In this document: positions 19,268 through 27,450 of the stretch, piece by piece
How positions within the stretch are numbered: the stretch's first letter is position 1
How the letters are laid out: each line of letters starts with the position of its first letter
Assembly (NCBI GenBank): GCA_964406035.1
Contig: CAYOQB010000008.1
Coordinates: 1 to 64,000 of the forward strand
DNA from: JAIEPW01 sp964406035
GTDB taxonomy: Bacteria > Acidobacteriota > Terriglobia > Bryobacterales > Bryobacteraceae
Length of the DNA stretch: 64,000 nucleotides
Direction of reading: 5' to 3'
Translations under genes and position numbers: made by a program
Notes under the pieces: generated by a model
What the model was told of the DNA's origin: nothing
What the model saw: only the letters and a program-made list of their open reading frames with translations
The model's database searches: none

Positions 19268-20608
19268 ATGAAATACCCATCCCTCGTGCTGTTTGCGGCC
19301 GCCGCCGCGCTCGCCCAGACCGGCGCCACTCCCGCCGCCGACATCCTTCCCAAGGCCGACGAACTGGTCAACGCCTATATGAAGCAGAACCGGTTCTCCG
19401 GTTCCGTTCTGGTGGCCAAGGGCGGCAAGATCCTGGTGAACAAGGGCTACGGCTTCGCCAATGTCGAGCTGGAGGTCCCCAACACGCCGCAAACCAAATT
19501 CCGCCTGGGTTCCATCACCAAGCAGTTCACCGCCGCGGCCGTTCTCCTGCTGGAGGAGCAGGGCAAGCTCAGCGTGAATGATCCGGTGTCCAAGTATTAC
19601 CCCGAAGCGCCCGAGGCCTGGAAGGACATTACCGTCCATCACCTGCTGACCCATACCTCCGGGCTCCACAACTACACCGCCGTCCCCGAGTATCGGACCC
19701 GCATGCGGGAGAAGCTCACGCCGCTCACGCTCATCGCCCGTTTCAAGGACCTTCCGCTCGATTTCGCGCCCGGCTCCAAGTTCAGCTACTCCAACTCCGG
19801 CTACGCGCTGCTCGGCTACATTGTCGAGAAAGCGTCCGGCGAGAAGTATGAGGACTACCTGAAGAAGCATCTCTTCGGGCCCACCGACATGCAGAGCTCC
19901 GGCTACGACTGGGATACCACGATCCTGAAGAACCGGGCGTCCGGCTATGAGCGCAGCCCCGACGGCCGCATCCGCAATGCCGAGTACCTGGACATGTCGC
20001 AGCCCTACTCCGCCGGGTCCCTCTATTCGACCACCGAGGATCTGTACCGTTGGGATCGCGCTCTGTACACCGACAAGGCGCTTTCCGCGAAGTCGAAAGA
20101 GAAGCTCTACACCCCGGCGCTCGACAACTACGCCTACGGCTGGTTCGTGGATAAGCAGTTCAACCGGCGGCGGATCTCACATGGCGGCGGCATCAACGGA
20201 TTCACCACCCAACTGGCGCGCTACCCCGACGACGACGCCTGCATCGTGGTTTTGAACAACTACGGCGGTCCGGCCACCGGCGCCATCGCCCGCGACCTGG
20301 CCGCCATCCTGTTCGGCGAGAAGTACACGCTCCCCGTGGAGCGCAAGGAGGTCACGCTCGATCCCGCCACGCTCGACCGCTACACCGGAACCTTCCAACT
20401 GGGTCCGCTGAAGATGACCGTCACCCGCAAGGGCAACCAGTTGTTCGCCCGGCCGGGCGCCCAGCCGGAAGCGCCGCTGCTGGCCGAGGCCGAGAACCGC
20501 TTCTTCGTGCGCGGCGTCGACGCCCAGTTGATCTACAGCGCCGATTCCAGTGAAGTGACCCTGATCCAGGGGGAAGCCACCCTGAAGGGCAAGCGAGTCC
20601 AACCTTAG
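19268..20608 (+). CDS. Serine hydrolase, beta-lactamase class C fold, secreted
   Basis: This 446-residue protein has a signal peptide (MKYPSLVLFAAAAALAQ) and the active-site set of class C beta-lactamase/DD-peptidase relatives: SITK (Ser82, Lys85), YSN (174-176) and HGGGINGF near residue 304 in place of KTG. LLTHTSGLHNY is another family marker. A C-terminal domain of about 100 residues (from LDRYTGTFQLG) resembles the lipocalin-like DUF3471-type tail seen in such esterases. It probably acts on a periplasmic peptide or ester rather than antibiotics. A TAATAT hexamer lies 12 bases before the ATG. A strong terminator follows. Confidence 0.85.
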   Translation: MKYPSLVLFAAAAALAQTGATPAADILPKADELVNAYMKQNRFSGSVLVAKGGKILVNKGYGFANVELEVPNTPQTKFRLGSITKQFTAAAVLLLEEQGKLSVNDPVSKYYPEAPEAWKDITVHHLLTHTSGLHNYTAVPEYRTRMREKLTPLTLIARFKDLPLDFAPGSKFSYSNSGYALLGYIVEKASGEKYEDYLKKHLFGPTDMQSSGYDWDTTILKNRASGYERSPDGRIRNAEYLDMSQPYSAGSLYSTTEDLYRWDRALYTDKALSAKSKEKLYTPALDNYAYGWFVDKQFNRRRISHGGGINGFTTQLARYPDDDACIVVLNNYGGPATGAIARDLAAILFGEKYTLPVERKEVTLDPATLDRYTGTFQLGPLKMTVTRKGNQLFARPGAQPEAPLLAEAENRFFVRGVDAQLIYSADSSEVTLIQGEATLKGKRVQP

Positions 20609-20623
20609 CCGCCGCGCAGACGT

Positions 20624-20653
20624 GAAAAGCCCCGGTTTTCGCTGGGGCTTTTC
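20624..20653. terminator. Bidirectional intrinsic terminator
   Basis: GAAAAGCCCC at 20624-20633 pairs perfectly with GGGGCTTTTC at 20644-20653 around a 10-base loop. The A/T ends of the stem give T-runs on both strands, so it can end both the serine hydrolase transcript and the convergent cytochrome gene transcript. Confidence 0.85.
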
Positions 20654-20671
20654 TATTTCGCCGTTCTGGTG

Positions 20672-22000
20672 CTACTCCACAATGGCGGGTCGCGCCGCGG
20701 GCCGGCGCAGCTTCTCGATCTCCTGCCGCGACAGCTTGGACATGTCCAGCTTGTCGATGGAGTATTCCATCCACGGGATGAACATCTCGTTCCAGCTCTG
20801 CTGGCCCCAGATCACTTCTTCGTTCGGCGCGGGGTTCTTGGGGTTGTTCTTCGAATTGTCGTAGTGGGAAAGCACGCTGATGGTGCTGCCGGCGGGCACC
20901 TTCAGCGGCGTATCAAATTCGTAGTTCAACTGCCATTCGTAGTTGTACTTCGGTACGTTCAGCACCACCTCGTCCCGCCCGTCCGGATAGCGCACCGTAT
21001 AGCGCATGTCCTTGCCGCGGAAATGCATGTGCGGCGACATCGAATACACCGTGATGTCGTCCTTCACCGCCATCTTGCCTACGATCTCCCAGTTGTCCAC
21101 GTTCGGCGGAATGTTCGGCAGCTTGCCGCGCGGAATCTTCTGGCCTTCCCGCCACAGCTCCTGCGCCGCCGAAGTGGTCAGCACTTCGTGATGCACCGGG
21201 TCCTTGGCGAACCACAACCCCAGAAGCGACTTGTCGGTCTGCTCCTTGCCATTCGTGGTGTAGTGCATGTTGAACTCGAAATAAGTTCCGGGGACGATCC
21301 GCTTGGCGGTGCCGTGGTGATGCGATTCCGCGCCCTTGCCCGGCGCCTGGCCGATCAGCTTCCAGCCGATCCGGCCCAGCTTCTTGCCGGTGATCAGATC
21401 TTCCGGCTTCACCGTGTCCGGCAGGCTGACGATGTTCACGATCGAGTGATGCACCACCGAACGGTTGCCGGGACGCAGTTCCACCGCCTCCACCCACTTC
21501 TCCTCGGTGAACGGGACCTTGACGTAGTAGTTCTGCATGTCCAGAATCCCGTCGGCCGGAACCTTGGCGTGCAGCGGCATCTCGATCACCAGGTCCGGCG
21601 GACGCTTGAAGGACCATCCCTCCGCGAATTGCGGCGGCGGAGGCATGTCCTTGACATCGCCCTTGGGCGAGCCTGCCGCCACCCAGGAAACGATCTTCGC
21701 CACTTGCTCCTTCGTTAGACGGCGATCGTTCCGGAACTTGCCGTGATTCGGATCCGCGTACCACGGCGGCATCTTGCCCTGCACCACGACATCCTTGATC
21801 GCCCGGCTCCACGGACGAACCTGCTCATACGTGATCAGCTTCATCGGGCCGATGTCGCCCTCGCGGTGGCACACCGCGCACCGCTCGTACAGGATCGGGG
21901 CAATATCCTTGGTGAACGTCGGAGTCCCCCTGCTGTCGGCGGCGGTGGCGGCCATCGCACCGAACAACACTACACTGGCGAGATTCGCTCGAATGGTCAT
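20672..22000 (-). CDS. Secreted cytochrome c with copper-monooxygenase-like domain
   Basis: This 442-residue protein has a signal peptide (to about residue 21) and one heme-c motif CAVCH (residues 42-46) with MPPWYADPNHG supplying a likely Met ligand near 76. The rest resembles copper type II ascorbate-dependent monooxygenases (PHM fold): VVHHSIVNIV and YSMSPHMHFRGKDMRYTV contain the His-His and His-Met-His type copper ligands. The heme may feed electrons to the copper sites. Similar fused proteins are common in Acidobacteria and Planctomycetes, usually without known substrate. The stop faces the shared terminator. Confidence 0.82.
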   Translation of the reverse strand: MTIRANLASVVLFGAMAATAADSRGTPTFTKDIAPILYERCAVCHREGDIGPMKLITYEQVRPWSRAIKDVVVQGKMPPWYADPNHGKFRNDRRLTKEQVAKIVSWVAAGSPKGDVKDMPPPPQFAEGWSFKRPPDLVIEMPLHAKVPADGILDMQNYYVKVPFTEEKWVEAVELRPGNRSVVHHSIVNIVSLPDTVKPEDLITGKKLGRIGWKLIGQAPGKGAESHHHGTAKRIVPGTYFEFNMHYTTNGKEQTDKSLLGLWFAKDPVHHEVLTTSAAQELWREGQKIPRGKLPNIPPNVDNWEIVGKMAVKDDITVYSMSPHMHFRGKDMRYTVRYPDGRDEVVLNVPKYNYEWQLNYEFDTPLKVPAGSTISVLSHYDNSKNNPKNPAPNEEVIWGQQSWNEMFIPWMEYSIDKLDMSKLSRQEIEKLRRPAARPAIVE

Positions 22001-22151
22001 GCGGCTTCCGGCTCCCTCCTGGATCTGGCCAATTACAGTATCACAGAAGCGCCTCTGGTGCGATCGTAAGTGACTGTAAAGATAGAGCTATCGCTTCCCG
22101 CCCGGAACCCCGCTGCTGCTCCGCCGCCGCTTCCGTTATGCTGAGAACCGC

Positions 22152-23588
22152 ATGATCACCAAGGAATACGACCTGATCGTCCTCGGCTCCGGTCCAGCCG
22201 GCGAAAAGGGAGCTTCCGCCGCCTCGCTCTTCTCCGATCGCATCGCCCTGGTCGAGAAAGATCCGCACCTGGGAGGCGCTTCCGCCAACACTGGAACCCT
22301 GCCCAGCAAGACGCTCCGCGAGACCGCGCTGGCCTTGTCCGGCTTCAAAATGCGCGAGTTGTATGGCGTGGACCTGTCCATCCGTCGCGCCTGCACCATC
22401 CGGGAATTCATGTATCACGAGGCCAACGTGAAGTCCCACGAGCGCAAGCGGGTGGCCGACACGCTCGATCGCGACCGGGTGGAACTGATCCGCGGAACCG
22501 GCCGGTTCCTGGACCCGCACACCGTGGAAGTGACGCGCGACGGCGCGCCGCCTCTGAGCCTGCGTGCGGCGAAAATCCTGATTGCGACCGGGTCCGCTCC
22601 CTTCCGCCCGCCCGGGTTTCCCTTCGAACACCACCGCGTGCACGACTCCGACGAAATCCTCTCCCTCGATTGCCTGCCCGAAACTCTGGCCGTCGTCGGC
22701 GCCGGCGTGATCGGCAGCGAGTACGCGTGTACCTTCGCTGCCCTGGGCGTCAAGGTGAACCTGCTCGACGGACGCGACACGCTGCTGCCCTTCCTCGATC
22801 GTGAGGTGTCGCAAGCGCTGGAAGAATCCATGCGCGACAACCTGAAGATCTGGTTTCACTGGAAGCAGCGCGTGGTGCAATGCACCGCCGATTCCCACGA
22901 TTGCGTCCGCCTGAAGTGCGAATCGGGCCTGGAGATGCTGGTGGACGGAGTCCTGGTGGCCGCCGGGCGCACCAGCAACACCGCCGCGCTCAACCTGGAA
23001 GCCGCCGGGATCGCTCCCGGACCGCGGGGCCTGCTCACCGTCGATCGCTTTTTCCGCACCAGCGTCCCGCACATCTACGCCGCCGGCGACGTGATCGGCT
23101 TCCCCGCCCTGGCGGCTACCAGCGCGGAACAGGCTCGCGTGGCGATGCTCCACGCCTTCGACGAGTCGATCGGGTTTGAGATGGCGCCGCTGCTGCCCAA
23201 CGGCATCTATACCATTCCCGAGGTCAGCAGCGTCGGCGAAACCGAGGAAAAACTGCGCGAGCAGGGCATCGACTTCGTGGCCGGCTACGCCCGCTACGGG
23301 GATCAGCCGCGCGGCCAGATCAAGGGTGATCGCAACGGTTTCCTGAAGCTGCTGTTCCGCTGCGACGACTGGCGGCTGCTCGGCGTTCACGTGATCGGCG
23401 AGGACGCCACCGAGCTGCTGCACATCGGGTTGATGGCCATGCTGTCCCAGGCCGGGGCTGAGATCTTCACCAAAGCCTGCTTCAACTACCCGACGCTAGG
23501 CGATTTGTACAAATACGCTACTTTTGACGCCATCCGCCAGGCGCGGGCGTCCGGGGTTCGGCCGCCGGCCCTGGGCGCGAGCGCCTGA
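22152..23588 (+). CDS. sthA: SthA-like pyridine nucleotide transhydrogenase (flavoprotein)
   Basis: This 478-residue protein belongs to the disulfide-oxidoreductase flavoproteins: LIVLGSGPAGEKGA is the FAD-binding start, VVGAGVIGSEYACTFAALG the NAD(P)-binding loop and IYAAGDVIGFPALA the second FAD motif. The redox cysteine pair of lipoamide dehydrogenase is absent: the region reads GGASANTGTLPSKTLRETAL, as in soluble transhydrogenase SthA. It should exchange reducing equivalents between NADPH and NAD. TATGCT lies 9 bases before the ATG. An inverted repeat follows the stop. Confidence 0.85.
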   Translation: MITKEYDLIVLGSGPAGEKGASAASLFSDRIALVEKDPHLGGASANTGTLPSKTLRETALALSGFKMRELYGVDLSIRRACTIREFMYHEANVKSHERKRVADTLDRDRVELIRGTGRFLDPHTVEVTRDGAPPLSLRAAKILIATGSAPFRPPGFPFEHHRVHDSDEILSLDCLPETLAVVGAGVIGSEYACTFAALGVKVNLLDGRDTLLPFLDREVSQALEESMRDNLKIWFHWKQRVVQCTADSHDCVRLKCESGLEMLVDGVLVAAGRTSNTAALNLEAAGIAPGPRGLLTVDRFFRTSVPHIYAAGDVIGFPALAATSAEQARVAMLHAFDESIGFEMAPLLPNGIYTIPEVSSVGETEEKLREQGIDFVAGYARYGDQPRGQIKGDRNGFLKLLFRCDDWRLLGVHVIGEDATELLHIGLMAMLSQAGAEIFTKACFNYPTLGDLYKYATFDAIRQARASGVRPPALGASA

Positions 23589-23600
23589 CCGGGCGCGGAC

Positions 23601-23625
23601 AGACCGTCCCGCTAACGGACGGTCT
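23601..23625 (+). terminator. Inverted repeat after sthA
   Basis: AGACCGTCC (23601-23609) and GGACGGTCT (23617-23625) form a perfect 9-bp stem with a 7-base loop, 13 bases after the sthA stop. The T-tract is weak (TT then AAGG), so it may be an inefficient intrinsic terminator or an operator. Confidence 0.6.
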
Positions 23626-23691
23626 TAAGGCGCACTTTTGGCACTTTAGAGGCACTTTTTGGCACTTTTTTGGCAGTTAAGGTGCACTTAA
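23625..23691 (+). promoter_or_regulatory. Helically phased GCACTTT array before an ADOP gene
   Basis: Six GCACTTT-like heptamers start at 23632, 23641, 23652, 23662, 23673 (GCAGTTA) and 23684 (GCACTTA), a mean spacing of 10.4 bp. The array is bounded by a repeated 13-mer, TTAAGGCGCACTT (23625) and TTAAGGTGCACTT (23677). TGGCACTTTTTTGGCA at 23660-23675 also has the GG/GC spacing of a sigma-54 -24/-12 promoter, placing a start near 23686, just ahead of AAGGGA and the ATG at 23698. Confidence 0.55.
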
Positions 23692-23697
23692 GGGACC

Positions 23698-26115
23698 ATG
23701 CGACATCTGCTCTCCGAGCTTCCCGCGGCCTTCCGCTCGCTCCGGCGGCGGCCCGGTTTCGCCGTGCTGGCGGTGGTTACCCTGGCCTGCGGGATCGCCG
23801 TGGCCACTTCCGTGTTCACCGCGCTGGAGGCGGTTCTACTGCGGGCGCTGCCCTACACCGAGCCGCGCGGGCTGGTGATTCCGGGCGAGAACAGCGAAGT
23901 TCCAGGCGCGACCAACGTTGGCTACAACACCTTCCTGGACTGGCAATCCCGGGTGCGAGCGTTCCAATCGATCGCGGTGTGGCGCATACGGCCGCTGGCG
24001 ATTTCCGGCTCCGGACCGGCGGAACAGTTGTCGGCGTTGCAGGGTTCGGCCGATTTCTTCACGGTTTTTGGAGTCCAGCCGCAATTGGGCCGCTTGTGGA
24101 CAGCCGATGACGATCGCCAGGGCAAGCATCGCGTCGCGGTTCTGAGCGACGCTTTCTGGCGGTCGCGCTTCGGCGCCGACCCGGGGATCATCGGCAAGCC
24201 GATCGTGCTGAACGAAGCTCCGTTCCAGGTGATCGGCGTCCTGCCGCCGGGATTCCGGGCGCTGTTCGCGGAACAGGAGCGGGGGCCCATCGATGTGTAC
24301 TCGCCCCTGGCCTACGATGCCGCGTTCCGCGACGCCTGCCGCGGTTGCCGGCACCTGCGGGCCATCGCCAGGCTGCGCGATGCCGGGCAGTTGCGGCAGG
24401 CGACGGAAGAATTGGCGGCATTCCATCTGGAGCTGAAGCGCACCCATCCGGACGATTACCCCCTGAATCGCCACACCGTGCTGATCCCGTTGAAGGCGCA
24501 ACTGACGCGGGGGATCGACAAGCCGCTGCTGATCCTGAGCGGCGCGGCGGGCCTGGTTTTGCTGATCGCCTGCTTCAACGTCGCCAACCTGCTGCTGATG
24601 CGCACCAGCCATCGCTGGCGGGAAATGCAGGTGCGAGCGGCGCTGGGCGGGACGCCGGGCCGGCTGTTCGCGCAGGGACTGGCGGAAAGCACGGGGCTGG
24701 CGCTGGCGGGCGGCGCAGCCGGAATCGCGCTGGCGGCCTGGCTCACCCCCGCCCTGATCCGGCTTGCGCCGGCCGGGATCGTGGGCATCGAGGATGCCGG
24801 CTGGAACTGGCGCGTGCTGCTGTTCGCCTTCGCCGCCGCCTTGCTCTCCGGGATTCTCGCCGGCATCACGCCGGCCCTGGCGGCGGTGCGCGAGACGTTC
24901 GACCAGAGGTCGACGCGGGGCTCGGAATCGAAGCAACAGCGCGGCGCGCGCGATCTGCTGGTGATCGCCGAACTGGGACTGGCGTTCGGGCTGCTGCTGG
25001 TCTGCGGTCTGCTGCTGAAGAGCTTCGTGCGTTTGAACGCGGTGCAACCCGGCTTCAACACGCAAGGCGTGCTGAGCGCGGAAATCAACACCGTGAGCCC
25101 GCGATATCCCACCGACGAGGACGACATCCGCTTCTTCGAGAAGGTTGTGCAGGCCATCGGCGAGCGACCCGGCATTCGCGGCGCGGCGGCCACCAGCGTA
25201 CTGCCCCTCAGCGGCAATTTCGACATGACCAGCTTCGCGGTGCAGGGACAGACCTATGCCCGCAGCTCAGACAAGCCGGTGGCGGACCGCTTCGTGGTGA
25301 CGCACGGCTACTTCGAGCTGATGAAGATTCCGATTCTGCGAGGGCGCGGCTTCACGCGGGCGGATCGCACGGGAGCGCCGTGGGTGTTGGTCATCAACGC
25401 GACCGCGGCCGCGAAGTTCTTCGGGTCCAGCAATCCAATCGGAACGAGGGTCCGCGTCGGTCCGGACGAGAATCCGTGGGCGGAGATTGTCGGCGTGGCG
25501 GGCGACATCCATCAATACGGCCTGGACCTGGATCCGGTGCCGCAGTTCTATCTGCCGATGGCGCAGCAGGCGCGCGGATACATGTCCCTGGTGGTGAAGA
25601 GTGATCTTGCGCCGGACCAGACGCTGCGGGTGATGCGCGAGACCATCGCGGGCGTCGATGCGACGCGGGCGCTGTCCAAAGTGGCAACGCTCGAGGAATG
25701 GGTGGCGAAGTCGATGGAGCAGCGCCGCTTCCTGCTGTCGCTGATTGGCGGCGCCGCGCTGCTGGCGGTGATTCTGGCGGTGGTGGGCATCTACAGCTCG
25801 CTGAACTTCCATGTGGCGCGCCGCACCCGCGAGATCGGAATTCGCATCGCGCTGGGTGCGGCGCGATCCAGCATCCTGGGACTGGTGGGCGGACGCCTGA
25901 CGGCAATCGCGGCGGCTTCCATCGCCGTCGGACTGGCTCTGCTGGCGGCGACGGCGCCGTTCCTGCGAGCATCGCTCTTCGACGTACCCGCATGGGATCG
26001 CGACGTCCTGGGCGCGGCCGCGATTCTGCTGCTGGGGGCCGCCGCGCTGGCGGGACTTGCGCCCATCCGCCGGGCACTGCGCGTGGATCCGGTGATTTCG
26101 CTGCGCGAGGAATAG
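23698..26115 (+). CDS. ADOP-type FtsX/MacB permease
   Basis: This 805-residue protein repeats the tandem FtsX architecture: LPAAFRSLRRRPGFAVLAV at the N-terminus, LVLLIACFNVANLLLMRTSH in the first permease unit and RRTREIGIRIALGAARSSIL in the second, with two extracytoplasmic domains between helices. No ATPase subunit gene is nearby. AAGGGA lies 2 bases before the ATG. It is preceded by the phased GCACTTT array, unlike the other ADOP genes here, suggesting dedicated regulation. Its stop abuts the convergent MFS gene. Confidence 0.88.
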   Translation: MRHLLSELPAAFRSLRRRPGFAVLAVVTLACGIAVATSVFTALEAVLLRALPYTEPRGLVIPGENSEVPGATNVGYNTFLDWQSRVRAFQSIAVWRIRPLAISGSGPAEQLSALQGSADFFTVFGVQPQLGRLWTADDDRQGKHRVAVLSDAFWRSRFGADPGIIGKPIVLNEAPFQVIGVLPPGFRALFAEQERGPIDVYSPLAYDAAFRDACRGCRHLRAIARLRDAGQLRQATEELAAFHLELKRTHPDDYPLNRHTVLIPLKAQLTRGIDKPLLILSGAAGLVLLIACFNVANLLLMRTSHRWREMQVRAALGGTPGRLFAQGLAESTGLALAGGAAGIALAAWLTPALIRLAPAGIVGIEDAGWNWRVLLFAFAAALLSGILAGITPALAAVRETFDQRSTRGSESKQQRGARDLLVIAELGLAFGLLLVCGLLLKSFVRLNAVQPGFNTQGVLSAEINTVSPRYPTDEDDIRFFEKVVQAIGERPGIRGAAATSVLPLSGNFDMTSFAVQGQTYARSSDKPVADRFVVTHGYFELMKIPILRGRGFTRADRTGAPWVLVINATAAAKFFGSSNPIGTRVRVGPDENPWAEIVGVAGDIHQYGLDLDPVPQFYLPMAQQARGYMSLVVKSDLAPDQTLRVMRETIAGVDATRALSKVATLEEWVAKSMEQRRFLLSLIGGAALLAVILAVVGIYSSLNFHVARRTREIGIRIALGAARSSILGLVGGRLTAIAAASIAVGLALLAATAPFLRASLFDVPAWDRDVLGAAAILLLGAAALAGLAPIRRALRVDPVISLREE

Positions 26116-26116
26116 C

Positions 26117-27385
26117 TCAAACCTTGGCCAGGTCCTTCGCATACCGCCGCGCCGCCATGTAGAACGGCACGATTGCTGCCAATCCGATAACCGTGGAGAT
26201 CAGCAGGCCGGCGTGCAAACTCCAACGGTCGCCGATGCGTCCGGTGATCCAGGGCCCCAAGCCGACGCCAATGAAGTTGATGCATAGCAGCAGGAACGCG
26301 ATCGCCGTGGAACGGATCCGCGCGGGCGCGAGCTCCTGAACGCTGGCGAACACGGGGCCGTACCAACTGGTGGCGGACCAGCTCGAAAAGAACCAGCAGA
26401 AGAAGTGGAACGGCGTGCCCGGCGTCAGGAAGTAGAATCCCAGGATGGCCGGGTAGAGGAGCAGCGACTTCACCACGAGGAACCACAACCGGCCGCCGCT
26501 CCAGCGGCGGTGACACCAATCCGCGATCAAGCCTCCGCCGGAGGTGCCCAGCAACCCGGCGATGGCGTATACAGTGCCGTTCCAGTAAGCCGCCGTGGAG
26601 AACGGCACCATCCGCTCCGTGGTCATCCAGGTGAGCACCAGGCTGGAGGAGGCAGCCGCATAGTTCGCCAAGGTCGCTCCCGCGATCAGCCACCACAAAG
26701 CGGGGGACTTGCCCAGAATCGCAAACAACGTTCTCGCGATCTCGCGGGTGGAGAGCACATTGGAGGCTTGCCTGGCTTGCGCCGGACGATCGCGGCGGTC
26801 CGGGATCAGCAACACCAATGGCACCACCAGCACGCCGATTCCGCCGAGCACGTAGAAACATCCTTGCCAGCCGATTTGCGGGGCGAGCCAGCCGGAGATG
26901 ATGAGGCCCAAACCGGAGCCGAGGGGCACGCCGGCGTAGTAGACGCCGGAGGCCCAGGCGCGGCGCTTCTCCGGAAACGCATCGCCCAGCAGCGACAGGG
27001 AAGCGGGGGTAAGCGTGGCCTCTCCCACGCCGACCAGCATCCGCGCCAGAGCCAGCCCGAGGAATCCGGTTGCCGCGCCCGAGGCCGCGGTGAGGGCGCT
27101 CCACAGGAACAACCCGGCCGCGATCAGCCGCGGGCGGTTCCAGCGGTCCGCGGCGACACCCAGCACCATGCCCATTGCGGTGTAGAAGGTGACGAAGAGG
27201 TAACCGTACAGCAATCCGATCTGTTCCCGGGAGAGCCCGAGCGACTCCATCAGCTTTGGCGCCAGGCTGGGGATCAACTGGCGGTCGACGAAGTTCAGGA
27301 TGTTCAGGAACAACAGGAAGAGAAGCAGCGCCGCTGCTCCGGCAGGGGAGTACTTCGTAGTGGGCGAGGGGGCCGCGAAGCTCAC
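26117..27385 (-). CDS. Major facilitator superfamily transporter
   Basis: This 422-residue protein has about twelve hydrophobic helices and the MFS loop signature LGVAADRWNRPRLIAAG between helices 2 and 3. FLNILNFVDRQLIPSLAPKL at helix 1 is typical of the spinster-like and sugar-acid/anion groups. The start is GTG at 27385. It follows the DUF3604 gene on the same strand after 65 bases; a TATAGT hexamer (27435-27440, minus strand) could give it its own promoter. The substrate is unknown. Confidence 0.85.
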   Translation of the reverse strand: MSFAAPSPTTKYSPAGAAALLLFLLFLNILNFVDRQLIPSLAPKLMESLGLSREQIGLLYGYLFVTFYTAMGMVLGVAADRWNRPRLIAAGLFLWSALTAASGAATGFLGLALARMLVGVGEATLTPASLSLLGDAFPEKRRAWASGVYYAGVPLGSGLGLIISGWLAPQIGWQGCFYVLGGIGVLVVPLVLLIPDRRDRPAQARQASNVLSTREIARTLFAILGKSPALWWLIAGATLANYAAASSSLVLTWMTTERMVPFSTAAYWNGTVYAIAGLLGTSGGGLIADWCHRRWSGGRLWFLVVKSLLLYPAILGFYFLTPGTPFHFFCWFFSSWSATSWYGPVFASVQELAPARIRSTAIAFLLLCINFIGVGLGPWITGRIGDRWSLHAGLLISTVIGLAAIVPFYMAARRYAKDLAKV

Positions 27386-27450
27386 GTTTGGTACCGCAGC
27401 TTAACAGAACCTGGCGCGGCGGGCTGGCAGCGGCACTATACAGTTTTTCG

